A stretch of DNA of 64,000 bases from Erigeron canadensis. Taxonomy: Eukaryota > Streptophyta > Magnoliopsida > Asterales > Asteraceae. The stretch lies in NCBI RefSeq assembly GCF_010389155.1, contig NC_057763.1, forward strand, positions 42,514,645 through 42,578,644. The letters are read 5' to 3'. Made by a program: the position numbers and the translations under genes. The notes under the pieces were generated by a model. The model saw nothing but the letters and a program-made list of their open reading frames with translations. It was not told where the DNA came from and did not search any database. This document shows positions 47,451 to 58,732 of the stretch, piece after piece. The first letter of the stretch is position 1. The number at the start of each line of letters is the position of its first letter.

Positions 47451-50400
47451 TTAAACCATATCATCTTTATCAGCAGATGAATGTCTTCTGTTGTGGAGGA
47501 CATACTTTACAACTTCATAAAAGGAAACTACAATACCAACGGATGGACCTGCACGTGCAACACGAGGACCAACTCCTGTGAAGAGTCCCTTTATTCCTCC
47601 ATCCCTGCTCCATGATTAGAACCCACAAGTCAAACTTCTAATGATAATCAAAACGAAACAACTAAAGTGGCCATGTACATACCTCCATATCTCGACCAAT
47701 GTTTGTCTGGTTGTCATCGTCAATGCTCGGGCATGATCTTTCTGAAAGTGTTAATTGAACAAAATGAGTATTGGATGCTTCAGGCATGTTTAAGAACAAA
47801 ATTTAACTGAACCACACAGCAAGAAAACCGACTCAGTCGAGAACCCAAATTCAAGTTTGAGAATCCCATAGCAATTAAATTGGATAACTTGATGACCCGA
47901 ACTGTTTATAGGTTCAGTTGTTTCACACCTGTTTTTTATATACACTGCTTTAGGCCTTCTATCACAAACACTTTCCAAGTATCCCCTACACCATTCTATC
48001 TATCCTTAAAATAGTTAAACGCCGAGCCTAGGATGGAAACTGAAGGGTGAAGATCCCTTCATAGGGTATGTCAAGCAACGACTAGAAATTTCAAAGACAA
48101 TAAATATTTTTTATTAGTTTTTCACATTTCATATTAGCTAGGCCTACGGTGGGCAAAAGCATTCGAGCGTTATTACTATTTGTAAGAGTATGATCATTGG
48201 AGAGATCTAGTCTATCTCTTGAATATGGCGGCATTCGTTGAGTGCTTTTATTATCAGTTTCTTCAATTTATCATTCAGTATCAACATATTTCTCCCCAGT
48301 TCTCTTTCATCAATCAAATGAAACGGAGTGCTAAAATGAAATATGTATTTAATCTAGTATAATGGTCGTGGGACAAAGAAAGAAGTACCTCTATTTGACG
48401 TCGTGTCTTTGCAACATCTAAAGGACACGTAAAGGCACCCGCAAGGCTTCCTGCAACAACACCAGCAGTAAAGTTTGCACCAAGAACGCTAATAAGGCTA
48501 GTTTCATTGCCAGACATGCCTAGGAGGCTTCTTCTGACCTGCAGGAAAGATCACCGTGCTTACAGTTTTGACATTATTTTGCATCTTAAGGTGCTAATAG
48601 CAGAACCTTTAGTTTACAAATCTTACTGGTTCAAGGGTAGCCCAACAAACTGCAGAGAATGGGACATCGCGAGATAGCTGTGCACCAAGGCCAGTCCACA
48701 AAAACCGAAAGCTACGATAGGCTGCACAAGATTAATATGACTCGGCATTTATTACAGATATCTAGAGCTCGCGTGTTCAGTCCATTTGTGTAAAAATAGG
48801 TCAACTTAGGTTGTACATAGCCGATAACATGTCTAAGGGGCAAAACTTCAAAAAAAGCCTAAAAAAGGGATGAAACGATTGAGAAGTCACCGAAAATATA
48901 TTCAAGTGCTTACAACCTTCCAAGTGCCTTCATTCAAAAGCGTTGATGATATAATACTCATAGTTATTGTAAGCATAGGTAATAAATCAATTGTTTATGA
49001 ACATGGAAAAATGGAAAGATAAGGATTGAAAGGTCGTCTACCCACACACTTTGACAGTTTGACAATAAGAAGTTACCCATTCTGACCCGTTATTTTCCTG
49101 CCTGTTTTACCAACTATACAAATAACTTCTAGAGAACAATATGCATCCTTTATGTTATGGGCATTGAAACATTAAACACGAGAAACTTACGGCTTTGAAG
49201 CTTCTTTGTGTTTGTATCTGCATTCACAACACCAACTAATGTTTTCCAAACTCCAGGGAGCTTTGTACCATGTTGTTCTTTATATGCCTATCACATAAAA
49301 AGGGGAGGATTATGACAATTCCTTATTGCGGACCATGAGATTCAAAATACAGAAAAATAAGATTTACCTGCATACGAGTTCTTGCTAGTTCAACAGGATA
49401 ACAGGATATACAAGCCAGTGAACGGGCAACAGAACCTGCAACTAGCGGGACATAAGGTGTCATTGTTGGAGCATTTTGAGATGAATACTCTTCCATATAG
49501 TTTCGGAAAATGTCATAACAGGGCATGTAGATACCCACCTGGTAACAAGTATATACTGCAACTGTAAAAACAATATTATTTCACTAAATTATGCAGATAA
49601 TAGGGTTTTTTTTTTTTTTGACTATTTTCTACTCACTCTAGAAGAACTTGAATACTGACCTAAAGACTTACCGTGGGCACTGATAATGCCAAACTTGCAT
49701 TTGTACCTCTCCACAACCGGGCAAATCCTTCCTGTGCATATAAGCTCCACTATTAGACCAGCAAATTAGAAATCATGTATTTACATCATAGTACCAGAAA
49801 TCCATGTCGTATGAGTAGTATTTACCAGGTCCGGTAATATAACAAACCTGACGGATAATTTTCTGGAAGACATCAAAAGTGCCCTTATACTGAGAAGACT
49901 GTGGAGTGCAAGCTGGCTCGCCAAGTATTGAACGATTGCATGATGGGAAACATCTTGCATCTTCTAGCATCTGATAAACAAATCAACAACTAGTACGCTG
50001 TAAACTGGAATATATCCTTTAGCTTTACTATACTTCATTTATGCAAAAAAGTTTGATAACAGCATATGGTCCTAATTAGTCAAACACAGATTCACGCTGA
50101 ACAAGTAGTAAAGTTATGTTGTATATGTAGTCTTAAGTAATCAGTTAGATAAAAAGATGAAGGAGGTTTAACATACTGTCTTTGTTACAAAGTTACACGT
50201 GGAGTTGACATTCTGATAGGGAACACCAGCAGCCTGAGCTTGCAACCTAATCTGCAAATTCAGATAACACAAAGACAATAGTTAATTCCACTTTCCAAAA
50301 TTTAAGATGGTTGCAATTCTAACAGATGGTATATTTAGTTTTTTACTAATTTTACATAAAGTACATACATGGGTCAAAATGGTCAATATTCAATTAGTCA

Positions 50401-51268
50401 AGTCTTATTGAATAAATATCAACTACAAGCAAGCAAGCAAGACAAAATGCAAGACGACCAACATGATCAATCACGGTCTAATGGCAGACAAGACTTTCTT
50501 GTCCAGGAGGATTGCACTCAAGTTTCACATCAGTACATTACTAGTATACATTTAACAAACTACTAGCAACATCTATCTGGTTTTTTAAGTCCAAAAATGT
50601 TTACCTTTACTACATTCATGATTTTAGTGTCATCAATCACCTTAGTTGAGATTATCTAACGACCGAAGAAATTTCAGGTTAACGTATGATACGATTCAGG
50701 AGTCCTAGTGGAGTCAAATGCACACTCATAAAATAATTTTATTCCAGACATCACAAAAAGGCAACGATTTGGGACCGTGCTCCCTCTAAGACTGTCTACT
50801 CATAACAAGATGAAATATCGCCGATGTTAAAACATTAGTCTTACAGATATATCCACTTGATGTTAACCTCGCGAAATGCTACAATCCGAAAAGCGCCACC
50901 ACACGAATCCAAAGATATTATCCATATTATATTGTTTGTTAAAATTATGAATGATCACTCCCTCCCTACTCTCAACATTGCTTCTTTCTTTTTCTATACA
51001 TTTCACTACACAAATTCGTCTTTTTTTTTTGTACAATAATTCAAGCAGTCGTATTGATTAATTAATAATATACATTTTTTCCTGAAACTGCAAAAAAAAC
51101 ATATCCTTAATAATATACGGAACATAGAAAGAAAGGAAAAACCACCTTGGCGACATCAAGTGGGTTAACAATGATTGCGGACAGAAACGCGGCGGCACCG
51201 GCAGAGAAAGCTCTTTCCGGTAAATTCAAATTGAAATCAGACGACGACGACGACGACGGTGACGTCAT
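47451..51268 (-). CDS. MTM1: Mitochondrial carrier protein, MTM1-like, 368 aa
   Basis: An inner-membrane solute carrier. MTM1-type members support manganese loading of mitochondrial superoxide dismutase in yeast and plants. Ten exons keep frame: 51268-51146, 50251-50177, 49970-49848, 49731-49672, 49538-49368, 49287-49191, 48721-48627, 48538-48389, 47741-47683 and 47604-47451. Three carrier repeats are visible with signatures NPLDVAKIRLQ (about 34-44), YPVELARTRMQ (about 174-184) and CPLDVAKTRRQ. Partner motifs GLFTGVGPRVARAGP and RLWRGTNASLALSVP are present. Between the first signature and the first matrix motif there is a Cys-containing loop (MLEDARCFPSCNRS) that I associate with MTM1. The N-terminus MTSPSSSSSS is a Ser-rich short leader. 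One change, Ile for the usual Thr in PLDVAKTR of repeat 1, falls at an exon junction. The start ATG is the first in frame. Confidence 0.92.
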
Positions 51269-52188
51269 CTTATTGTTGAAGGATTGTAATGTTTGATTAA
51301 ATTAAAAGATGCCACGTGTTGGTGGCGGCGGTTGGGTTGAATTTTCAGAATTGCATGGTGGTAATCAGGAGGCGGTGGTGGAGTGACATGATACAACTAG
51401 TAAAAAAGAAAAAAGGCAGTATATTCGTAGCGTCGAACCGAAGACCCTTTACCTTTGCCATAAATATCAAAAATCAAATTCCACACCTTTTTTCCAATTT
51501 ACAAAATTGCCCACATAATTTGTAAGCTAACTACACCAAACCAAATAGTTACTACCATAGTTGTTGACTCGACTCGAAATCTCATTTATTTCTGTGTACC
51601 AACAGTCCTTGGCACGGTGCAACAACACTGCCGCACCGGTTCCCGTGAAGTTACAATAAGGACACGTGGTCTCATTGTTGGTGGCTGGTTGGGTGCTGGT
51701 AGCTGGTTGGGTGTTGGTTGACTTTTTTTTTTTTAATCAAGTATACTCTTTATGTTATTTTTTTTCCTATTCTTTTTTCTTTCCTTTCCTTTCTTTTCAA
51801 ATAATTCTTTTCTTTCTATTTTAGGCTTGAGAATGCAATGTAATTCTAATCAAATCAACATGTTTTTCTTTCTATTTTGTTGTGAATAGTTAAAATTTGA
51901 TGACACTTGTTTGTAAGTAAGATTAATTACCGAACCAAATTGGTAATGTAGTCTTGAGGTACGTGCTCATGATTTGTCATTTGTTGTTGCCATGCCTGCT
52001 GCTGCTTGTTCATCAAAGTAAGAAACCACCTACATGATCAACAAGGGGCTTCTTCCCGATATAAATCATATTCACACCACATTTGCCAAGCGTAGGCCAC
52101 TAGTGCCTCAACATTTGTTTCAATAACTTTTTCTACTTACGCTTCTTATTCTGTAAATACTCCATATGATAAATAATAAAAAAGACCA
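51269..52188. other. 5' flank of the MTM1-like gene, no second gene seen
   Basis: Holds the promoter side of the carrier gene (GCCACGTGTT near 51311 contains a CACGTG G-box). Further right it is T-rich with no coding potential. Confidence 0.4.
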
Positions 52189-52570
52189 CTATATTATTGT
52201 TATTATTATTGTATTCGAAAAGTGGTCGGTGTTGACAATCAGCGCCAACTGATAAAAAATGGCCTCGTACACATCCTTAGGGGCACAACGATTCTTGATG
52301 CTGGCATACACATATGGAAGCCGAAGATATCGGAATATTTGGATGATTGTTAGGGTTTTGCGTGTTGGATCCCTTCCGAAAAGGTATAATGGACAACGAA
52401 CAATCTCGGTGTTGCTTGACCAGAATTTCATCAATCCGGTGGTTTGATTCTGGCAGACTTGCCTTCAATACTTCCACCGTACTGACTTGCTCCTCAGCAA
52501 CATCATCTACTCTAAGAAGCATCTTTTTGTTTTATTTTTTTTCAAGAAAAAGTTCATCTTGAATCTTAAT
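52189..52570 (-). other. Unrecognised short minus-strand ORFs, possible gene fragment
   Basis: Two overlapping minus frames are open: 52522-52277 (starts MLLRVDDVAEEQVSTVEV) and 52434-52189 (MMKFWSSNTEIVRCPLYLFG). Composition is balanced and protein-like (LRVDDVAEEQ, YLRLPYVYASIKNRC), unlike nearby noise. They may be parts of one frameshifted fragment. I recognise no family, so this could be a gene relic or chance. Confidence 0.25.
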
Positions 52571-53451
52571 TCGTAATAACAATAATCAAGGACACAAAAT
52601 TGATTGAAACTGGATTGTTTAAACCCTAATTAAATTTTAGTAGTTCATTAATTTGTTTTAATTGTTGTTGTTGTGGTGGTGGTGTATGCAGGCTCTCCTT
52701 CCTGGCTCCCTCTATCTATAATTTGTTGTTTTTATTTTTTCAATTACCGACCGTTGCGTAAATTTTCTACATTACCAAGGAGACTCCTTACCATAACTAA
52801 AGTTACCATATATGTTTTACTATATTTCATATTTCAACGGACTTAATTTTCGACTTAGTTATTAGATTCTTCCTTTTTTTTTCCATTTTAGACTCAAAAA
52901 TACAATTTAACTTTTTTATATATATCAAAATTGCTCTTTATGTATTTTTCTTATTCTTTTCTTTGTTTTCCCTTTCCTTGATTTTCATTTTTTTTCTTTT
53001 TATTTTAAACTCGACAATGTAATTCTAATCAAATTAGCATGTTTATCCATCGACAAAAAGTTTTATAATCCATTCAAAGACAAAACTTTCGCATTATATA
53101 TGGTGTTAATGACGATATCATGAAATTTTGTTGTGAATAATTGAAATCATTTAAATGATGTTTTAAATGTAAAAACTTTGATGATTCTTTTAATATATTT
53201 GAACTTGGTAAAGATCTGAACCGACTAGTTATTAAACATGAAAACAACTTTTTATTTTTTTTATGTGATTACCTTGAGGAAATCTATTAGGATTTGAATC
53301 TCTCTTTTTATATTTGTAGTAGTTAAATATTGGGGGGTTTTGAAAGTTCTGGGTTTCATCACATGCATGGTTCAAGTTACGCATATTGTCTAATTAGACG
53401 TTAGTATAATGTCTCGAATACTAACTACTAACTAATACTCCTAATTCGTTT
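52571..53451. other. T-rich spacer; SINE-like relic near 53335-53450
   Basis: 53335-53450 resembles 15480-15620 (GGTTTCATCACATGCAT, then TGTCTCGAATACTAACT). No gene was recognised. Confidence 0.35.
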
Positions 53452-53602
53452 GGGAAATGCTAAATACAGCCATTTATCGTGCATAAAAATACTTGTACCT
53501 TCCATATTAAAAGTTCACCCCTGATTTTCATGGTAAATATACAAATAATTTATGCACCTTAAATATAGCCCTTAGCCCTAAGGGCTGTATTTAATAAACC
53601 CC
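53452..53602. mobile_element. Small MITE with ~20-bp TIRs
   Basis: GGGAAATGCTAAATACAGCC at the left end pairs with GGCTGTATTTAATAAACCCC at the right end (after reverse complement, 15-16 of 20 match, with AAATACAGCC exact). Length is about 150 bp. No certain target duplication. Confidence 0.55.
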
Positions 53603-53917
53603 AAAAGTAATAATAATAATAATAAAAATAATAACTAAATTATACACAAGTGATATATCTATGTTAGATTAGCCACAATATATCTCTCGAAGTTTCTCCA
53701 AAGATATAAAGTTACTTTAAAGCAATGTGCATCATCGTATACAAACGAACCAAATAAACATAGACATTCCAATATTCCATCGCATATGTTCATTGCTACT
53801 ACTATTTATTATTAACATCATCATCCAACATGCATCTTATTTCTAGAAAACTGGATATCAAAACTAGCAATGTGTTAATTGATGAATAATATCCTCAATT
53901 GGTTGTAAGCCCAAATA
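53603..53917. other. 3' flank of the CRF-like gene
   Basis: Short (TAA)n near 53609-53635. The 3'UTR of the CRF-like gene should lie here; nothing else was seen. Confidence 0.4.
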
Positions 53918-54937
53918 TTATTTCAACGCAACAAGAGGATCTTGGTAGAAGCTATCCATATCCCATTTCCATGAACTGATATCATCATCCAATTTTAAGA
54001 GTACTTCGCTTGATTCAACATCCACATCATCAATATTGTTCGGAAAGTTAACTAATTCTTCAAGGACAACCGGAGAGGGTACCCGAAAATCAAAGAAATC
54101 GTATTCAAAATTCATATCATAATCCGAATAATTATCATAAGAAAACGGGTTAGTACTACTCGGTTCATGAGGTAGTTCTATAGGAGTCAAGGGGTTTTTG
54201 GTGCCCTCTTCATCAAAACGTAAAACTGAGGTTGGTGAGGAAAGAAGAGTACTATGAGAATGATCAGAATATTGATCGGGCATTATTGACACCCGATCAA
54301 TATATGGGGCCGCCCCCACCAGAGGTGGTGGTGGTGGGGGCAAAAAGTTAGTTTGGGCTTGGGAGCCACGTAACTCAATAGCTCTTTGGTCATAAACCAA
54401 AGCGGCTTCCTCTGCAGTATCATAAGTACCCAACCAAATCCTAGTACGACTTATAGGGTCACGAATCTCAGCAGCCCATCTCCCCCATTGTCGTCTCCTT
54501 ACACCGCGATACTTTCGTTCATGATTCATCCCTAAACGGCCCTCCGCCTCCTTTTGATCTAAAACCTTATTGTCCATTGATGATGATCCTTGTTTTTTTC
54601 GGATCCTACTACGTTTGGGTTTTTTCTTGCCACCATTATTGTTTTCTCCAATCATATGATCAATATTCCTAGAAGTACTTGTTTCAAATTTGATGACACT
54701 CACATACCTTTTAACTTTCTTGACGACATGACCCAATAACTGCTGCTTCTTGTTGTTGTTGTTGTTGTTGTTTTCTTCTTGTTCATCATCACTCGAAGAA
54801 TCGGTGGCATCTCGATCAGTCATAGACATTGTTAACATCCTTGGTGAACCGATTATCGGTTGTTCCTTGGTTGTAATTACACGATTTACACTGATCAATT
54901 TTGAAGAAGAAGAAGAAGAGGGCAGAAAGTGTACCAT
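53918..54937 (-). CDS. AP2/ERF transcription factor, cytokinin response factor (CRF) type, 339 aa
   Basis: A nuclear DNA-binding regulator of ERF group VI. Intron-less frame; ATG at 54935-54937. The AP2/ERF domain covers about residues 143-199: [18 protein letters not shown], then [18 protein letters not shown] and [13 protein letters not shown]. The WAAEIRD and RIWLGTY core and the ERF-type Ala and Asp positions indicate GCC-box binding. Upstream lies a CRF domain (about 37-85): [14 protein letters not shown], an Asn run, and [14 protein letters not shown]. This domain lets CRFs pair with each other and with cytokinin-pathway phosphotransfer proteins. A basic stretch ([12 protein letters not shown], about 104-115) is a likely nuclear signal. 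The acidic C-terminal half may activate transcription. SQAQ replaces the more usual PDA in the RGPDALTNF motif. Which CRF it is cannot be fixed here. Confidence 0.9.
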   Translation of the reverse strand: MVHFLPSSSSSSKLISVNRVITTKEQPIIGSPRMLTMSMTDRDATDSSSDDEQEENNNNNNNKKQQLLGHVVKKVKRYVSVIKFETSTSRNIDHMIGENNNGGKKKPKRSRIRKKQGSSSMDNKVLDQKEAEGRLGMNHERKYRGVRRRQWGRWAAEIRDPISRTRIWLGTYDTAEEAALVYDQRAIELRGSQAQTNFLPPPPPPLVGAAPYIDRVSIMPDQYSDHSHSTLLSSPTSVLRFDEEGTKNPLTPIELPHEPSSTNPFSYDNYSDYDMNFEYDFFDFRVPSPVVLEELVNFPNNIDDVDVESSEVLLKLDDDISSWKWDMDSFYQDPLVALK

Positions 54938-56734
54938 TTCTTCACATGTTAATTAAAAGATGATCGAATTGAAAGATGTTTAAAGAAAATATTATTGTTA
55001 TTAATTAATTTATGATAGAGTAGAGAAGAAATATGAAACGGTCGAGGGGTAGCTAAAAGTGTGGGGAGTGATATAGATGGAGAGATTTAATATATTGAAT
55101 GAGTTTAAATTGGAGAAATCAAAGGGAAGATATTTGATTTAGTCGGCTACTTTTTATGATACTATCCATTTATTTATATAAATATTCGAACCTTTTAACT
55201 TCAAATTGAAGATGGTTGCATGTACGTATAACAATTTTGCTAAAAGTAGTTCATGGGTAATACACTAATACGTACAAAATATTTTTTTACATGAAAACAG
55301 TAATTAATTTATATAAGTAGTTATGTTTTTAAAGTTTATTTAGCTTTTTCTTTGAAATGAAGTTAATTTACAGTGATCGATATTGGCATTAACTTATCAG
55401 AAAATGAATCTCGGAAACTGTTTCTAAGATTCAAATGTGAAATGAATTTTCATTTTACCGATGAATTATATTGCTTTTTTTAAAAGAAAATTTCTTGTTC
55501 TCCAAGGAAATCTAAAAGGCGTATGGATTGATCCAAACCTAACCATTTTTTTTTAAAATAAGTGGTAGTTGAAGGTACGTACCTAACTTCTAAGTTAATT
55601 TTAAATATCAATAATGTTTTAGCAAAATATTTTAAGACACTTATAGTGTATGGAAAAAAGTTTTACTATTTTCCAAACGTATATATGGATCACGGTCATT
55701 AAGAATTATGAAAATCTAGCTACATCATTTCTATCATATCATTTACAAATAATAAAGAAAAGTATGAAACTAGCTTACTGTATATATGTAAAAAAAAAAA
55801 ATGTTAATTGTCTTATCCAATTAATGGTACCTTAAACATAAGATTAAAAGTGGCCGATGAGCATATATTAAATGATGCTTGAATAAATTTACATTTTGTA
55901 ACGCATTGTTGACTAAATAATACGGAGTAAATGAATGATTAATATTTAAACTTGGCAGAAGTAAATCAACAACATTATCGGAGATCATATAATTAAAGAA
56001 AAAAGCCGCTTTCGAATACTGTCGGTATTTTCTATCTTCTGATTAAAATCATAGACACAACGTGCTGGTTACTCGTACGAGGTGTTAAACTTGGGGTCCA
56101 AGCAATATATTTAAAATACATAACTAAATCCAAACCCACCCTACCCTACTGTGTTTGTCGTTGTCACTAGCTTTTGCTTATTTTTAAATACGTACGAATG
56201 CAACTGTATTTAGGTGTTCCTTCCCAAATTATGGATGTACGTGTGTGGAGAGCATATGTAAATTAAAAAAATAAAAAATAATGTAAAAAATAAAATAAAA
56301 TCACAAGTCATTAATTAGTCAATCCTCGCTTTAAAACTTATCCAAAAGATATAAAAGTAGTTTGTGAAAATCAATATCCTAATTATATATTTAAAATTTA
56401 TTTATGTTATAATTCATATAAAAAAAATAGTCGTTCATCTATGATTTTTATGAAATCCTAGCAAAGTTAGATTGGAAAAAAACATCTCTAATAAGTTAAA
56501 TTTAATTGACTCGTCAAAGGAAAAAAATACATACTCGTAAGAAACTACTGGAGACAAGTCATGCGTGAATAAGTGGACAATTCAAAGTTGATGTGTGTGC
56601 ATATGAAACAATTGTTTTTTCAAAGTGAAAGGTACGTCGTCTTTATTTATTTTATGATAATAAAAGTATGCACGTATAAATACACACTATACACCTACAT
56701 TTAAATTTAAATGTATTAATATTACTCGTAATAA
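54938..56734. other. CRF-like gene promoter side and AT-rich spacer
   Basis: No gene was recognised. AATACGGAGTAA near 55918 may be a relic of a Stowaway end. The rest is AT-rich. Confidence 0.4.
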
Positions 56735-57060
56735 ATTTTTTTTTTTGAACATTCAAAATTTTATTAGAAGAAGAAAACTAGCGAGATGTTAGGAGTACAC
56801 GGCGATACAAATACAAGAGTAAGAGTACAGAGTGTAACGATAAATTAAAAACAAAGCAGAAGACAACAGAGAAATTAGAAATTAAAAGTGTTCCAACGAT
56901 CCCAATTAAGACGGAGCTTGTCAAATTTGTTTGATAGTCACGAGAAGCTTATTGATTTGAGTTCCCTTGTTGCAAAACGGAGTGAGGCCTGCTTGTTTGA
57001 GAATATAGAATCATTTCAGCATTTCCATATCACCCATATGTATGCAAGAGTGACAAGACT
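56735..57060 (-). mobile_element. Possible 3' end of a 5'-truncated LINE
   Basis: The plus strand starts with a T12-like run (56735-56746), i.e. a poly-A tail on the minus strand. It is preceded on that strand by AATAAAATTTTGAATG and a TTGTATTTGTATCGCC-type 3'UTR. These look like plant LINE tails as I recall them, but no reverse transcriptase sequence is left and no target duplication was found. Confidence 0.4.
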
Positions 57061-57330
57061 GATGAGGTATCAAACCGATCTATTGTCGACAATAATTAAT
57101 TATTTAATTAGTATCTTTGACTAAAAAGTTTTACACCCGGTATTATACCATTTGGTATTTTGTTTGATTGGGTACGTACCTTGAAGCCGAAGGTGTTTAA
57201 ACTTTAAAGTCGCATCATAAAACGCATCCGGCTAATCAATCCAAAGTTCAAACTTAATGCTGAGCCAGAAGACTTTAATAGTGACTAATAATCAACCAAG
57301 TCCGTTTCAAAAGACTTTGCAAGACTTTAA

Positions 57331-57622
57331 GGGCGCGTTTGATTCACATAATGTTTTTGAAAGGAATGTAATCTTTCGAATGAATTGGAATCTGAAGTAA
57401 TGGAATTTGACGAAATGTTTTTGATTTTTTGAGAATTCAAGTAACATAAGAATTGAAATTCCTTCCTCCATCCCCAAGGAATGAAGATTCCATCAAATGA
57501 TGAAATGTTTACATTCCTACGGAATGAAATTCCTACTTCTTTAAACAACCAAACGTATGAAAGAACGGAATTCAATTCCAATTTCATCAGATTCAATCAA
57601 ATTATGTGAAACAAACGCGACC
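57331..57622. mobile_element. Tourist-type (PIF/Harbinger) MITE, 292 bp
   Basis: Ends GGGCGCGTTTGATTCACATA and (reverse complement of the right end) GGTCGCGTTTGTTTCACATA agree in 18 of 20. They are flanked by TAA at 57328-57330 and 57623-57625. The body is an AT-rich foldback with repeated GGAATGAA/TTCATTCC words. The open frame on its minus strand is a by-product. Confidence 0.8.
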
Positions 57623-57625
57623 TAA

Positions 57626-58732
57626 AGTAATACCTATTAGTCGTCGGTGTGGTGTGGCCACTACTGGCCTGTAACTAGACCGAAACCCAATACAACCCAT
57701 AAGGGCTGGGTCTGGTTCATAGTCCACAATATACATGAATTTCGGGCCGGGCCAAAGCAGCTACAAAACCAATAACCCAAGTGAACCAACGTTAAACTAA
57801 AACCCACGTAACTTGTTTCCTGTTGTGATTACCACTTGGATTTATTTATTGTTGTTGAGTTTTATTTCATCAACAGTCAGTCATTAACCATACATGATAT
57901 GCTATGTCATCTTAGTTAGGACTAATATGGTCATGTTGGTTTTAGACTCTTCTTTTACATATATTCATAGTCACATATCTCGATTTTCGATTTTTAACAA
58001 TCAACCCAGCCCGTTACTAACCTCGGACCAAAACTGAGCACGGTAAATCTGGTTAACTGTCCTTAGTCTTCCCAACTTTCAGTTTCTGGTTCAACCCAAG
58101 CGACAACTGGTCCAATCCGGTCCGAGTTTTTTCTGCCCGTGATCACTCCCACATCCAAGTGATTAGAATTTATTTCCTCCCAAGACCCTCATTTGGTAGT
58201 ATACCTAAATTTGATACACATGCCATAACATGTAACTTTTATACTAACAAATTATACAAACATATAATGTACACATCCTTTGAAGAAAGCGTAATAGCTC
58301 ACACTGTGGTATATTTGATTAAGTTCTGTTGTAAATTTATTCTCAGCTGCCTAAAATCTCATAATGCATTATCTAAAATTTTTGTAAATCGTGATTCGGT
58401 CAATTTCAACAGCATCAATCTAGCCAACGCACAAAAGATTTATGTTAGCCAGTTGACCAGGTCCATGGTTTAGGTCAAATTATGGACACCCAGTAGATTC
58501 CGAGTAACATTATTTGTATTTTAAGAACACCCGTCAAAATAACATGTTGGCTCGATTTTAGTATGCATTCATCTTTAAAACTAAAAGATACAATATTCAA
58601 CTACTCGCCATCCTAATGATAGATTACATGATGCTTAAATGCTAAAAACCGACACCAGAAATCTACTTCCATGTGCAAAAGAAAAGAACAAACTCAAAAG
58701 AGTATCTTATACCGAGGCACCTCAACTGAAAA
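57626..58732. other. Spacer and 3' flank of the epimerase-like gene
   Basis: 57650-58140 has GC-richer blocks (GGGCTGGGTCTGG, CGGGCCGGGCC) that look like repeat relics. A 104-codon plus frame at 58159-58473 has no recognisable domain. The epimerase 3'UTR should lie near 58560-58732. Confidence 0.35.

Noticed and set aside
57327..57596. 89-codon minus frame
   Set aside because: Lies almost entirely within the Tourist-type MITE.
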